A stretch of 64,000 bases of DNA from Pseudooctadecabacter jejudonensis (GCF_900172275.1 NZ_FWFT01000001.1:558001-622000); one strand, 5' to 3'; numbered from the stretch's first letter, positions 8,340 through 17,302 are shown. A program made the numbers and translations. Notes: a model not told the origin generated them from the sequence alone.

Positions 8340-8984
8340 TTAACCGTCAAAGGTCCAGCCGAAATAGTCGATTTCTTGGGCCCGCAAATCCGCCACATGC
8401 GCTTGCGTCGGCGCATCAAAATACGCGCGGTAGTCCACTTTCTTCCCGCGGTGTTCGTTCTTGGTGAAGGGAAGCTCGGGCATGACAGCCCCGATCCGGT
8501 CACAAAGGGCCTGAAAATCCTGCGCCAGATGTTCATACCGAATGTGGACATCCGCGACGGACCGGCCGTCCACAAAATAGTTCGGTTGGCCCCATTTTCC
8601 GTTGTCTTGCATCGCCCATTCCCGAAACATCGGAATAAACGTCTCAGGCCCGAGGGTCTTTGCGGCAGGGTTTCTGAAGTGAAAGTAAGAGACAAAGATC
8701 TCCCACGGATTTCGAATATTGCAGACTTTCAAATAGTCGTCCCAAGTCTCTTTAGAGACCTTCTCTTTGATCTGCCGAGCAGGCTGGTGATTGTACCATT
8801 CCGCTTCGTGTGCGCCGGGTCCGCGCGCTCCAACCACCCCAAATTCAGAGACGCGAGCGGGCGTATTTTATGTAATCGGCGAACCGGCCGGAACGCAAAA
8901 TTTCTGCAATGCCAGTTCAGTCGACGTACCCGCAGTTTTCTCCGTTTTGATGAAAATAAACTTGTGTGCATGAGATATCAGCAT
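8340..8984 (-). pseudogene. Sulfotransferase-family gene with one in-frame stop codon
   Basis: Reading the minus strand from the ATG at 8984 gives the normal start of a roseobacter-type sulfotransferase, MLISHAHKFIFIKTEKTAGT, whose P-loop-like KTEKTAGTS binds PAPS. After 38 codons (VPAGSPIT) a TAA stands at 8868-8870. The same frame then continues for about 175 codons with typical sulfotransferase sequence (RNPWEIFVSYFHF, DVHIRYEHLAQDF, ends DYFGWTFDG). No frameshift is needed, so a single nonsense change explains the break. The lower GC of the 5' part may mean transfer. A sequencing error or readthrough cannot be excluded. Confidence 0.8.
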
Positions 8985-9268
8985 TCGGGTCTCAATATGG
9001 ATTTCTGTCGTAGTCTAAATCTTCGGGGGCCATCCATCCAGCAGCCTGGTGTTCTGCAGACGCTCTGGACGGGACATCACCCCCATATGAACCTGATCGA
9101 TACAGTCACAAGGACATGAAAGCCAACCCTCAATCAAACCCCGACAGGTGGGCACTCACGAAAGCTCAAGATTTTTATCAGGCCTTCGGGGAAGGTATTT
9201 TTGACCCAAAGAAGCCGGGCGTTCGTCTCAGATCTCGACTGTTGCATTTGTTGGGGCCCCGCGCATTC
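8985..9268. other. Gap upstream of the broken sulfotransferase, with terminator-like motif
   Basis: 284 bp with no credible gene. It should contain the old sulfotransferase promoter. At 9182-9200 a small hairpin (CCTTC-GGG-GAAGG) leads into TATTTTTG, the beginning of dispersed motif B. Some AT-rich tracts occur (AAGATTTTTATC near 9168). Confidence 0.5.
9192..9214 (+). repeat. Dispersed motif B, copy 1 (hairpin tail)
   Basis: A 23-bp sequence ending TATTTTTGACCCAAAGAAG, exactly repeated at 27287-27309 between imuB and dnaE2. Here it directly follows a 5-bp hairpin with loop GGG, giving a small intrinsic-terminator shape. Confidence 0.75.
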
Positions 9269-10375
9269 TCAAAGAGTAACCACTTGACCTGTTGCCGCGC
9301 TTTGCTGTGCAGCCAGTCCCATCTGCACCGCTTTGGCCCCGTCCGACAGCGTGACCTCCACCCCACCTTGGCCGCGCACCACGGCGTTGAACCGTTGGTG
9401 TTGATAAAAGGTGGATCCATTGTGATCGCCCGCATCCAGCAACGTCGGATCGACTGGGATGTCCATCTCAATGGGGCCTTTGGGCGCGCGTGGGCTCAGG
9501 ATCAGTTTGGGGACCGGCGCGGGGCCCAGCTTGGCGGGCCAGAACCGGCCCGGCCCCGGCACCAGACATTCGATCTTGCCCTTGGGGCCCACCGCGCTGA
9601 TCTCTTCTTGATACTGGCTGCCTTCCGCGAACATGCACAGCTCCAACATGGCCCGCCTATTGCCGTCAAATTCGACGATGACATAGCCATTGTCCCAAAT
9701 ATCCGGCACCCGCCCGTCGTAGCGTTCCTCCACGTGGTTAAAATTCTGCCCTGCGCTGGCCATAATGCGTTGGGGCTCCGCCTTCAGGATGACCCGCATC
9801 AAATCAAAGAAGTGACAGCATTTTTCCACCAAAGTGCCGCCCGTGTTCTCGTTAAAGCGGTTCCAGTCGCCAATCTTGGGCAGAAACGGAAAGCGGTGTT
9901 CGCGGATCGTCAGCATGGAAATGCCGCCCGTGGCCTGTTCGGCCTGCTCAATCAGGGCGGCGACGGGGGGCATGTAGCGGTATTCCATCGCCACCCAGAC
10001 CGGATGGGCGTAGCCCTTGAACAGCGTGTCCAACTCCGCCTTGTCCGCAGGCGCGGTATACAATGGTTTTTCGCACAAGATCGGCAGGGGCCGCGTCTGC
10101 ACGATCTGGCGCAGCTGCTGGACGTGGATGTTGTTGGGGCTGACAATCACCACCGCGTCCAGATCCTTGAACGCCAACAGATCCTCCAACGTGTCGGCCA
10201 CCATCGCCGGGGCCGACACCCCGCCCTCACCGGCCAGCACGGCGGCACTTTCGGCCAGATCGCGCACCGGATCGTAGACCACGCTGACGCGGCCCTGAGG
10301 CAGCAGATTGATATTCTGGATGTGCTCTCGCCCCATCATACCACAGCCAATAAGGCCGTAATTCACCATATCCAT
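9269..10375 (-). CDS. Gfo/Idh/MocA family NAD(P)-dependent oxidoreductase
   Basis: 368 aa. The N-terminal Rossmann fold shows YGLIGCGMMGREHI at 6-19. The family motif near residue 100 is CEKPLYTAP, with the conserved EKP lysine. The substrate-binding half has GGTLVEKCCHFFDLMR, where the histidine is typical of the active site. Such enzymes oxidise sugars, and a newer branch (GH188) works as NAD-dependent sulfoquinovosidases. That is suggestive beside a sulfonate monooxygenase gene, but subfamily membership cannot be decided here. Its start is 3 bp after the GntR regulator stop, so the two are co-transcribed. Confidence 0.9.
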   Translation of the reverse strand: MDMVNYGLIGCGMMGREHIQNINLLPQGRVSVVYDPVRDLAESAAVLAGEGGVSAPAMVADTLEDLLAFKDLDAVVIVSPNNIHVQQLRQIVQTRPLPILCEKPLYTAPADKAELDTLFKGYAHPVWVAMEYRYMPPVAALIEQAEQATGGISMLTIREHRFPFLPKIGDWNRFNENTGGTLVEKCCHFFDLMRVILKAEPQRIMASAGQNFNHVEERYDGRVPDIWDNGYVIVEFDGNRRAMLELCMFAEGSQYQEEISAVGPKGKIECLVPGPGRFWPAKLGPAPVPKLILSPRAPKGPIEMDIPVDPTLLDAGDHNGSTFYQHQRFNAVVRGQGGVEVTLSDGAKAVQMGLAAQQSAATGQVVTL

Positions 10376-10378
10376 GGG

Positions 10379-11089
10379 TTAGCTCTTTCCTAGTCTTGAG
10401 ACATAGTTGATTTGGCTCGGATCGAACCAAGTTCTTGAAAATTCTACAATATCGCCTGCCTGTGACCGGCCCGTCCTCTCGATATATCCCGCCAGTTCGC
10501 CCGCGCGCAGCCCAAATCGCCCATCGACCCACAGGGGCACCGCTGCAACATTCACGCGGTCCTCGGCCGAGGTGATCGTCAGGCCAAGGCTCTCGGAATA
10601 ATAGAGGTAAAGCGAATCCGACACCGCCCCCTCATCCACCGCATCCGTCACCGCCCCGTCCAGCCAGATTTCTTCCATCGCGGCGGGTACATCATCCATG
10701 AACCGCAAGCGCCGAAACCGGAACCCGTTGGGGCTGGAAAACCGCGCATCATGCGGCGCGGCCATGTGATCAATCGACAGCACTTCGGCTGTGGGCAACC
10801 CGCCGCCCTGCACCCGCTCAATGCGCAAAAACGAATAAACCGACGACACATCGGCCCGCGCACGGATGTAATTGCCCGACCCCTGAACGCGCTCCAACAG
10901 ATCCTTGTCCACCAGAATTTCAAGGGCATGGCGCAATGTGCCGACGGAAATTCCAAGGGCCTCTGCCATCTCCCGCTCGGGCGGCAACCGCGCCCCGTCC
11001 GCCAACCGCCCCGCCGCAATATCCCGGATCAGCCCTTCGGCAATCTGCACATATTTGGGCAGTGCCGAGGCGCGTGCGCTGTTGGTCAT
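10379..11089 (-). CDS. GntR/HutC-family transcriptional regulator with UTRA domain
   Basis: 236 aa. A winged helix-turn-helix spans residues 13-78 (LADGARLPPEREMAEALGIS, then GTLRHALEILVDKDLLERV). The C-terminal part is a UTRA ligand-binding domain (RFRRLRFMDDVPAAMEEIWL, SLYLYYSESLGL). It faces away from the monooxygenase/TRAP operon across about 100 bp and is followed by the Gfo/Idh/MocA gene, so it is the natural local regulator. The effector is probably the imported substrate or its breakdown product. Confidence 0.9.
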   Translation of the reverse strand: MTNSARASALPKYVQIAEGLIRDIAAGRLADGARLPPEREMAEALGISVGTLRHALEILVDKDLLERVQGSGNYIRARADVSSVYSFLRIERVQGGGLPTAEVLSIDHMAAPHDARFSSPNGFRFRRLRFMDDVPAAMEEIWLDGAVTDAVDEGAVSDSLYLYYSESLGLTITSAEDRVNVAAVPLWVDGRFGLRAGELAGYIERTGRSQAGDIVEFSRTWFDPSQINYVSRLGKS

Positions 11090-11191
11090 CCCGCCCTCCT
11101 CCCCAAAGTGCGAAAAAATTGATACAGGATTGATGCACCAGTTTTTGGATGCTACGCAAGAGGCAATACACCGATCAGGGAGGGGAGAATC
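11090..11191. promoter_or_regulatory. Divergent control region, GntR gene / monooxygenase operon
   Basis: 102 bp between opposed starts. Two direct repeats ATTGAT lie one helical turn apart (11118-11123 and 11129-11134). A loose inverted pair GCACCA / TGGATGC lies at 11135-11152. TTGATG (11130) with TACGCA (11153) is a weak plus-strand promoter. AGGGAGGGGAGA is the Shine-Dalgarno for the monooxygenase. Confidence 0.45.
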
Positions 11192-12346
11192 ATGACCATC
11201 GTTCCAGTCACATCACACGACCTTGATGCGTCTGAGGTCAGCTGGTTTTCGGCCCTGTGCTCGGATGACTACCAGTTCCTTGGCGTGCCGGACGGCGCGC
11301 TGCGCTCGTCGTGGGAACATTGCCGCGACATCGTGCTTGAGGCTGAAAAACAGGGCTTTCGCAACGTCTTGGCCCCTTCATCCTATCAGGTCGGGCAAGA
11401 CACGTTGTCCTTTGTGGCGGGCATGGCGCCCCTGACCGAACGCATCAACATGCTGGCCGCGATCCGCTGCGGTGAAATGCAGCCCATCATGCTGGCCCGC
11501 ACGGTCGCCACACTCGATCACATGATGAAGGGGCGTCTGACGCTGAACGTCATTTCCTCCGATTTTCCGGGCGAAGTCGCAGACAGCGCCTTCCGCTACC
11601 AACGCTCCCGCGAGGTCGTTGAGATCCTCAAACAAGCGTGGAGCCGCGACGAAATCAATTACGACGGGGACGTCTACCAGTTCTCCGGCGTGCCCACGGA
11701 CCCCGCCCGCCCCTACCAAACCGGCGGCCCGCTGCTGTACTTCGGCGGCTACTCCCCCGCAGCACTTGAGCTGTGCGGCCAACACTGCGACGTCTACCTC
11801 ATGTGGCCCGAGCCTGAAGAAAACCTCGCAGGGCGCATGCGCGACGTGAACGCCGTGGCCGAAAAATACGACCGCACGCTGGATTACGGCCTGCGCGTGC
11901 ACATGATCGTCCGCGACACGGAGGCCGAGGCCCGCGAATACGCCGATTACATCGTCTCCAAGCTCGACGATGAGTATGGCAAACTGATCCGTGACCGCGC
12001 CCACGATTCCATCTCTTTGGGCGTCGCCCATCAGGCCAAAGCACGCGAATTGGCCGACAAATTCGGCTACGTCGAACCCAACCTGTGGACAGGGGTTGGC
12101 CGTGCGCGCTCCGGCTGCGGTGCGGCACTTGTGGGCTCTGCCGATCAGGTCCTCAGCAAGATTGAAACCTACCGCAAAATGGGCATCCGCGCCTTCATCT
12201 TCTCCGGCTATCCGCACATCGACGAGGCACAGCACTTCGGCAAACTGGTCATGCCAGAGCTAAAGACCTGTTCATTGCCCCACGCCTATGGTCGAGTACC
12301 AGACAGCACCCCGAATACACCGCTGGGCAACGGCCCTCGCGTCTAA
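11192..12346 (+). CDS. SsuD-like FMNH2-dependent (alkane)sulfonate monooxygenase
   Basis: 384-aa class C flavin monooxygenase of the luciferase-like fold. By family knowledge it would cleave a C-S bond, releasing sulfite and leaving an aldehyde. Residues I align with the E. coli SsuD active site are kept: Trp205 (LMWPEPEE), Arg235 and His237 (GLRVHMIVRD), Arg306 (GRARSGCGAALVG) and Tyr340 (FSGYPHIDE). The SsuD Cys54 region is different (PSSYQVGQD), so the substrate may be another sulfonate. It is followed by an aldo/keto reductase and a flavin reductase, the trio seen in sulfoquinovose monooxygenase clusters. Confidence 0.85.
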   Translation: MTIVPVTSHDLDASEVSWFSALCSDDYQFLGVPDGALRSSWEHCRDIVLEAEKQGFRNVLAPSSYQVGQDTLSFVAGMAPLTERINMLAAIRCGEMQPIMLARTVATLDHMMKGRLTLNVISSDFPGEVADSAFRYQRSREVVEILKQAWSRDEINYDGDVYQFSGVPTDPARPYQTGGPLLYFGGYSPAALELCGQHCDVYLMWPEPEENLAGRMRDVNAVAEKYDRTLDYGLRVHMIVRDTEAEAREYADYIVSKLDDEYGKLIRDRAHDSISLGVAHQAKARELADKFGYVEPNLWTGVGRARSGCGAALVGSADQVLSKIETYRKMGIRAFIFSGYPHIDEAQHFGKLVMPELKTCSLPHAYGRVPDSTPNTPLGNGPRV

Positions 12347-12369
12347 CTTCCGCTCATAAAGGCCCCAAT

Positions 12370-13254
12370 ATGGACCGCGTTCACCTTACATCCGATCTTT
12401 CCCTCAGCCGTATCGTCTATGGCATGTGGCGTCTGGCCGAGGCCGACGACACCTCCCCCGCCCACGTCCAAGCCAAGATCGAGGCCTGCCTGGAACAAGG
12501 CATCACCACCATGGACCAGGCCGACATTTACGGCGGTTACATGGCCGAAGAGGTGATGGGCGCCGCCCTCACCCAATCCATCAAAGACCAAATCGAAGTC
12601 GTCACCAAATGCGACATCATGGTACCCGCCGGCCGCTATTCGGACGCCTCGGGCAAGTATTACGACACAAGTCGTGACCATATCGTTAAATCCGTAGATC
12701 ATTCTTTGCGCCTCATGGGCCTCGACAAGATCGACGTGCTGCTGATCCACCGCCCCGACCCGCTGATGGACCACCATGAAACCGGTGCGGCCCTGGATGA
12801 AGTCGTGGCCTCCGGCAAGGTGCGCACCGTCGGCGTGTCCAACTTCAAACTGCACGATTGGACGTTGCTGCAATCGGCCATGAAGAACCATCTGGTCACC
12901 AATCAGATCGAAATGTCGCTGGGCCACGTCGCCCCCTTCACCAACGGCGATCTGGCCTATCTGCAGGAACGTGGCATCCCGCCCATGGCGTGGTCCCCCC
13001 TTGGGGGTGGCGCGCTGATGACTGAAAACAGCGCGGCCTCCGCAGCGTTGGATGAGGTCGCGGCAAACTTCGGCGTTGACCGCGCCGCCGTCGCCGTGGC
13101 GTTCCTGCTGGCGCATCCCGCGAATATCATGCCCGTCATGGGCACGAATAACCTCAACCGGATCAAGGGTTTCTCGGATTCTCTTAAAGTGAAACTCGAC
13201 CGCCCCACATGGTTCAAACTCTACGAGGCCGCCCTCGGCCATGAGGTGCCATAA
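12370..13254 (+). CDS. Aldo/keto reductase
   Basis: 294-aa TIM-barrel NAD(P)H reductase. The catalytic tetrad is visible: Asp in TTMDQADIYGGY, its Tyr, Lys in VVTKCD and His in DVLLIHRPDP. GVSNFKLHDWTLL and MAWSPLGGGALMT are standard family motifs, and the C-terminal nucleotide site is MGTNNLNRIKG. It starts 23 bp after the monooxygenase. A desulfonating monooxygenase yields an aldehyde, and an aldo/keto reductase is the expected next enzyme, as 6-oxo-glucose reductase is in sulfo-SMO. That role is inferred. Confidence 0.9.
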   Translation: MDRVHLTSDLSLSRIVYGMWRLAEADDTSPAHVQAKIEACLEQGITTMDQADIYGGYMAEEVMGAALTQSIKDQIEVVTKCDIMVPAGRYSDASGKYYDTSRDHIVKSVDHSLRLMGLDKIDVLLIHRPDPLMDHHETGAALDEVVASGKVRTVGVSNFKLHDWTLLQSAMKNHLVTNQIEMSLGHVAPFTNGDLAYLQERGIPPMAWSPLGGGALMTENSAASAALDEVAANFGVDRAAVAVAFLLAHPANIMPVMGTNNLNRIKGFSDSLKVKLDRPTWFKLYEAALGHEVP

Positions 13255-13255
13255 C

Positions 13256-13741
13256 GTGAACGCGTTTGACCCCATAGACGACCCGCGCCGCTTCCGCGAC
13301 GCACTCGGCGCCTACGCCACGGGCGTTACCATCGTGACGGTCCCCACAGACGACGGCCCCGTTGGCATCACCGCCAACAGCTTTGCCTCCGTTTCGCTGG
13401 ACCCGCCGCTTGTGCTCTGGTCGCCTGCGAAATCATCCAAGCGTTTCAATTACTTCTCAGGCGCGCCTCATTTTGCGATCCACATTCTGGATGCCCACCA
13501 GCAGGAAATCTGCAACGGGTTCACGAAGAACAAACATGCCTTCGACGGTCTTGATTGGGTGACAGGCGCACATGACGTGCCCCACATCCGCGGCTGTCTG
13601 GCGCGGTTTGAATGCAGCCTCGCGGCGGAACACGACGCCGGCGATCACACCATTATCGTCGGTCGCGTCACCGGCGCATCCGTGCGCGACGGTCTGCCAT
13701 TGATGTTTCAAGGGGGGCGTTTCGTATCGCTCAAAGGATGA
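13256..13741 (+). CDS. Flavin reductase (FMN-binding split barrel)
   Basis: 161 aa from the GTG at 13256. An ATG at 13241 in the same frame is possible, but family members start close to NAFDPIDDPRRFRDALG. Motifs: YATGVTIVTV, GITANSFASVSLDPPL, FAIHILDAHQQEI. It supplies reduced FMN to the class C monooxygenase two genes upstream, the usual two-component pairing. The start lies 1 bp after the aldo/keto reductase stop, with GAGG 9 bp upstream inside that gene. Confidence 0.9.
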   Translation: MNAFDPIDDPRRFRDALGAYATGVTIVTVPTDDGPVGITANSFASVSLDPPLVLWSPAKSSKRFNYFSGAPHFAIHILDAHQQEICNGFTKNKHAFDGLDWVTGAHDVPHIRGCLARFECSLAAEHDAGDHTIIVGRVTGASVRDGLPLMFQGGRFVSLKG

Positions 13742-13785
13742 AGAACAGGGCGTAAGTGCCTGATAGATAAGGGAGGGCAAGGCCG

Positions 13786-14541
13786 TTGGGAGGACGACTT
13801 GCAACCATCACCGTCAGCATCGCCTATGTGGCGCTTTTGTTGATCGGTGCATTCGAAGACCGGCGGGAGGCTTTGGCCGACCTGATCGGCATGAACGACA
13901 TGACGTTCATCGCGGCCCTCGCCGGTCTTCTTTGGCTCACCTGTCTGGTCTTGCCGAAATCCGGCGCCAAGGCCCACTCCGACATCAACGACGTGCTGCA
14001 CCCCATCGGCAAATGGGTCTCCGTCACCGCGCTGATCCTCATGGTCTGTTTCATCCTGCTGCAGGTCGTCATGCGCTATGTCTTCAACGACGCCCCCAAC
14101 TGGACAGAGGAAGGCGCGCGCTTTGGCATGCTATGGCTCGTGGGCCTGATGGCCCCCATCGCCTACCGTCACGGCGGGTTTGTCGCGATTGATATGCTCG
14201 AACGCGCGCTGAGCGAACGGCTCGCCGCGATCCTCTCCCTCCTCTTGTTCGCCATGTCTTTCGCCGTGCTATTGGTTATGTGGGACAAAGGGTTGAACAA
14301 CCATGTCGACAGCCTGTCGGGGCGCGGGTGTTCGTCGACCTTGCGTTGGCCGCTGGGGTTTGAGATCGGCAAATGCGGTAACAAATTCAGCAATTATTAC
14401 CAGTATCTGGCCCTCTGGGTCGGAGTGAACCTGCTTGTTCTTGTGTGCGTGGAATTGATCCTGCGGCAGGTGTTGAAATTGACAGGCCGCAATGCGGGTC
14501 TGCCTGCCTTGGGTGATGAAGATGTGGGGGGTGCGTCCTGA
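13786..14541 (+). CDS. TRAP transporter small membrane subunit (DctQ type)
   Basis: 251 aa, longer than the usual 160-200. It begins with TTG, supported by GGGAGGG at 13771-13777, 8 bp upstream. An extra N-terminal pair of membrane segments (residues 5-21 and 42-58) precedes the DctQ core. The core begins GKWVSVTALILMVCFILLQV, then VMRYVFNDAPNWTEEGARF, the conserved motif. A cysteine-containing loop SGRGCSSTLRWP follows. The stop overlaps the large-subunit start by 1 bp. Confidence 0.88.
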   Translation: MGGRLATITVSIAYVALLLIGAFEDRREALADLIGMNDMTFIAALAGLLWLTCLVLPKSGAKAHSDINDVLHPIGKWVSVTALILMVCFILLQVVMRYVFNDAPNWTEEGARFGMLWLVGLMAPIAYRHGGFVAIDMLERALSERLAAILSLLLFAMSFAVLLVMWDKGLNNHVDSLSGRGCSSTLRWPLGFEIGKCGNKFSNYYQYLALWVGVNLLVLVCVELILRQVLKLTGRNAGLPALGDEDVGGAS

Positions 14542-16088
14542 TGTTGATTTGGTTCCTGCCCCTCTTCCTCGCGATCCTGATGATCGGCACACCGGTCGTC
14601 TTCGCGCTGCTGTTTGCGCCCGGCTTCATGACCTGGGTCACCGGCAACGAACGTGACCTCGCGATCCTCTACCGCAACGTCTACACCGGCATCGACAGCT
14701 TCCCGCTGATGGCGCTGCCGTTCTTCATGCTCGCCGGTGAAATCATGAACCGCGGCGGGATCACCACGCGTCTGGTCGAATTTTCGCAGGCCTTCATGGG
14801 GCATCTGCGCGGGGGCCTCGCACAGGTCAACATCCTCAGCTCGATCCTGTTCGCGGGCCTCTCAGGCTCCGCCGTGGCCGACACATCCGCCCTCGGGTCC
14901 ACCCTGATCCCCGCGATGGAGAAAAACGGCTACACCCGCAAATTCGCCGCCGCCATCACCGCCGCCTCCTCCGTCATCGGCCCGATCATCCCGCCCTCGG
15001 GCATCATGATCATCTACGCCTATGTCATGGGCGAAAGCGTGGCGGCCCTGTTTCTGGCGGGCATCGTGCCGGGTGTGCTGGTGGGCGTGGGTTTGATGGT
15101 CATGGTCCGCCTCATGGCCGACCGCTACGACCTGCCGAAAGCCGAACGCATCGTCACCAAAAACCAATCCATCAGCACCGTCGAATCCGTCCTCAGCTTC
15201 ATCCTGCTGCGCATCAACCTCATGGGTGTGTTCTGGGCCGTGTTCCGGCTCGGCTCCTCCGTCGCGGGTGTTGCGCGGCCTGAGGGCACGATGCTCTGGG
15301 GCACACTGGCCATCTTGCTTGTGCTGGCCCATTTTTTCCTGATCTGGATGCGCGGTCAGGTCTCCTCGGATTTCCGCATCGTGTGCAAAAAGGCTGTGGC
15401 CCCGCTGCAAACCCCCATCATCATTCTGGGCGGCATCCTCATCGGCGTCATGACCCCGACAGAGGCGTCCACCATCGCCGTGGCCTATGCCCTGCTGATC
15501 TCGGTCTTTGTGCTCAAATCCCTGACCTGGGCGGATTTCTTTGACGTGCTGCAACGCTCGGCGCTGGCCTCTGCGGCTGTGCTGCTGCTGGTGGGCGCCG
15601 CCGTGGCCTTCAAAACCATCGTCGCCACGTCTGGTGCCGCCACCACCATGGCCGACATCATCCTTGGCCTGTCGGAAAACCCGCTGATCCTGCTGTTCCT
15701 GATCAACATCCTGCTGTTCATCGTCGGCATGTTTCTGGACGCAGGCCCCGCGATCATCATCCTCGGCCCCATCCTTGGCCCCATCTTCACCGACCTTGGT
15801 GTGCATCCCGTGCATTTCGCCATCATCATGTCCGTGAACCTGACCGTGGGGCTGGCAACGCCCCCCATGGGCCTTGTCCTCTTCGTGGCCTCCACCGTGG
15901 CGCGCGAAAAGGTTGAAACCATCGCCCGTGCCATCCTGCCGTTTCTGGCTGTGGAAATCCTCGTGATCTTCCTGATCACCTATTTCCCCCAGATCTCCAT
16001 GACGGTCCCCTATCTCGCGGATTTCTTGGGATGTCCGCCTGACACTGGCTACATGGCTTGCATTAGCCCTGCGCCACCCGCAAACTGA
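14541..16088 (+). CDS. TRAP transporter large permease subunit (DctM type)
   Basis: 515-aa sodium-coupled permease of about 12 membrane segments. Family motifs: FPLMALPFFMLAGEIMNRGG, GGLAQVNILSSILFAGLSGS, and SVIGPIIPPSGIMIIYAYV. A second repeat carries GGILIGVMTPTEASTIAVAY and LTVGLATPPMGLVLFV. An enlarged central region (about residues 200-270) lengthens it past the usual 425-440 residues. It works with the small subunit before it and the binding protein after it. Confidence 0.93.
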   Translation: MLIWFLPLFLAILMIGTPVVFALLFAPGFMTWVTGNERDLAILYRNVYTGIDSFPLMALPFFMLAGEIMNRGGITTRLVEFSQAFMGHLRGGLAQVNILSSILFAGLSGSAVADTSALGSTLIPAMEKNGYTRKFAAAITAASSVIGPIIPPSGIMIIYAYVMGESVAALFLAGIVPGVLVGVGLMVMVRLMADRYDLPKAERIVTKNQSISTVESVLSFILLRINLMGVFWAVFRLGSSVAGVARPEGTMLWGTLAILLVLAHFFLIWMRGQVSSDFRIVCKKAVAPLQTPIIILGGILIGVMTPTEASTIAVAYALLISVFVLKSLTWADFFDVLQRSALASAAVLLLVGAAVAFKTIVATSGAATTMADIILGLSENPLILLFLINILLFIVGMFLDAGPAIIILGPILGPIFTDLGVHPVHFAIIMSVNLTVGLATPPMGLVLFVASTVAREKVETIARAILPFLAVEILVIFLITYFPQISMTVPYLADFLGCPPDTGYMACISPAPPAN

Positions 16089-16113
16089 CTTCATATAAAG
16101 GGAGGAAACCAAA

Positions 16114-17175
16114 ATGATGAAGTATCTCGCAACCGCCGGCATGATCGCCGCCTACACGATGACAAGCACGCCGGTCTTTGCCGACGGCCACGTCATGACA
16201 CTGCGCGCCACCGCAAACTCCAACGAGAACGACGAAGACTATGACGGTCTGGTCGTCTTCAAAAACTACGTCGAAGCGGCGTCCAACGGCGCGATCGAGG
16301 TGGAATTGTTCATCGGCACGCAGCTGTGCTCCACCGGTGCGGAATGCCTTGAGGGCGTCTCTGAAGGCTCCATCGACATCTACATCTCCACCTCGGGTGG
16401 TGCTGCTGGCATCTTCCCATACGTTCAGGTTCTCGACCTGCCGTATCTGATGGCCGATGACCGCGTGGCCGAATCCGTGCTGCAGGGCGATTTCGTCCGC
16501 ACCATGCGCGACATGGCGCTGGAAACCTCCGACGACACCATCCGTTTGATGACCATCGGCAACACCGGCGGCTGGCGCAACTTTGCGAACACGCAGCGTA
16601 CGGTTCAGACCCCTGCCGACATGGAAGGCCTGAAAATCCGTACGGTTGTGGCCGACCTCCCGCAGGAACTGGTCCGCGCCCTTGGCGCCTCCCCCACGCC
16701 GATCCCATGGCCTGAGCTGTTCACATCCTTCCAGACCGGCGTCGTGGATGGATCCAAGAACGGCATCACCGACATCATGGGCATGAAATTCCCAGATGCG
16801 GGCCTGCAGTACGTCACACTCGACGGCCACGCCTACATGGGTGCCCTGTGGTGGATGAACAACGAAACCTTCCTCGGGATGGACGAAGCCAACCGCCGCG
16901 TGATCGTGGATGGGTTCTACGCCCTGCAGCAGGCAACCTTCGCCAGCCCCAAGCGTAAATCCATCCAGGCCTACGAAGACTTCGTCGCTGGGGGTGGTGA
17001 ACTTTACGTCCCAACCCCCGAAGAAAAAGCCATGTTCGCCGAAGCCGCCGCGCCCGTCCAAGACTGGTTCCGCGCCAACGTGGACGGCGGCGACCAGATC
17101 CTTGATGCGCTGATCGAAGCCGTGGATGAGGTCGAGGCCGACATGGAGGCAGCTTACGCCGCTGACCTGAACTAA
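16114..17175 (+). CDS. TRAP transporter substrate-binding protein (DctP type)
   Basis: 353-aa periplasmic protein with signal peptide (residues 1-24, cut near VFADGH). DctP-fold signatures: VEAASNGAIEVELFIGTQL, GSIDIYISTSGG, MEGLKIRTVVADLPQELVRA with the substrate-carboxylate arginine, and GVVDGSKNGITDIM. It probably binds an anionic solute. With the monooxygenase operon in front, a sulfonate or uronate-like compound is plausible, though sulfonate-specific TRAP binding is inference. A good intrinsic terminator follows 25 bp later. Confidence 0.93.
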   Translation: MMKYLATAGMIAAYTMTSTPVFADGHVMTLRATANSNENDEDYDGLVVFKNYVEAASNGAIEVELFIGTQLCSTGAECLEGVSEGSIDIYISTSGGAAGIFPYVQVLDLPYLMADDRVAESVLQGDFVRTMRDMALETSDDTIRLMTIGNTGGWRNFANTQRTVQTPADMEGLKIRTVVADLPQELVRALGASPTPIPWPELFTSFQTGVVDGSKNGITDIMGMKFPDAGLQYVTLDGHAYMGALWWMNNETFLGMDEANRRVIVDGFYALQQATFASPKRKSIQAYEDFVAGGGELYVPTPEEKAMFAEAAAPVQDWFRANVDGGDQILDALIEAVDEVEADMEAAYAADLN

Positions 17176-17199
17176 GCCTCACTGGCGTATCAACCCTCG

Positions 17200-17234
17200 G
17201 GGCCGTCCTGTCATGCAGGGCGGCCCTTCTCTTT
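17200..17234 (+). terminator. Intrinsic terminator of the TRAP/monooxygenase operon
   Basis: Stem 17200-17210 (GGGCCGTCCTG) with 17216-17226 (CAGGGCGGCCC), loop TCATG, one G-T pair, then TTCTCTTT. Confidence 0.85.
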
Positions 17235-17302
17235 GTGGCGCACGCCGATGGAACCTCGGGCGGTATCGCGGTGTTAATCCCGCTAAAGGGGACACATCGC
17301 AA

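Noticed and set aside
8168-8467. A plus-strand frame containing GGTRTPDL, a peptide often produced when tRNA 3' halves are translated
   Set aside because: No acceptor stem, anticodon arm or proper T-arm can be built around 8281-8310. It lies in the dusA upstream region.
14862-16142. 426-aa minus-strand frame opposite the TRAP large subunit
   Set aside because: Extremely His/Asp/Gly-rich, the typical antisense image of a membrane protein gene.
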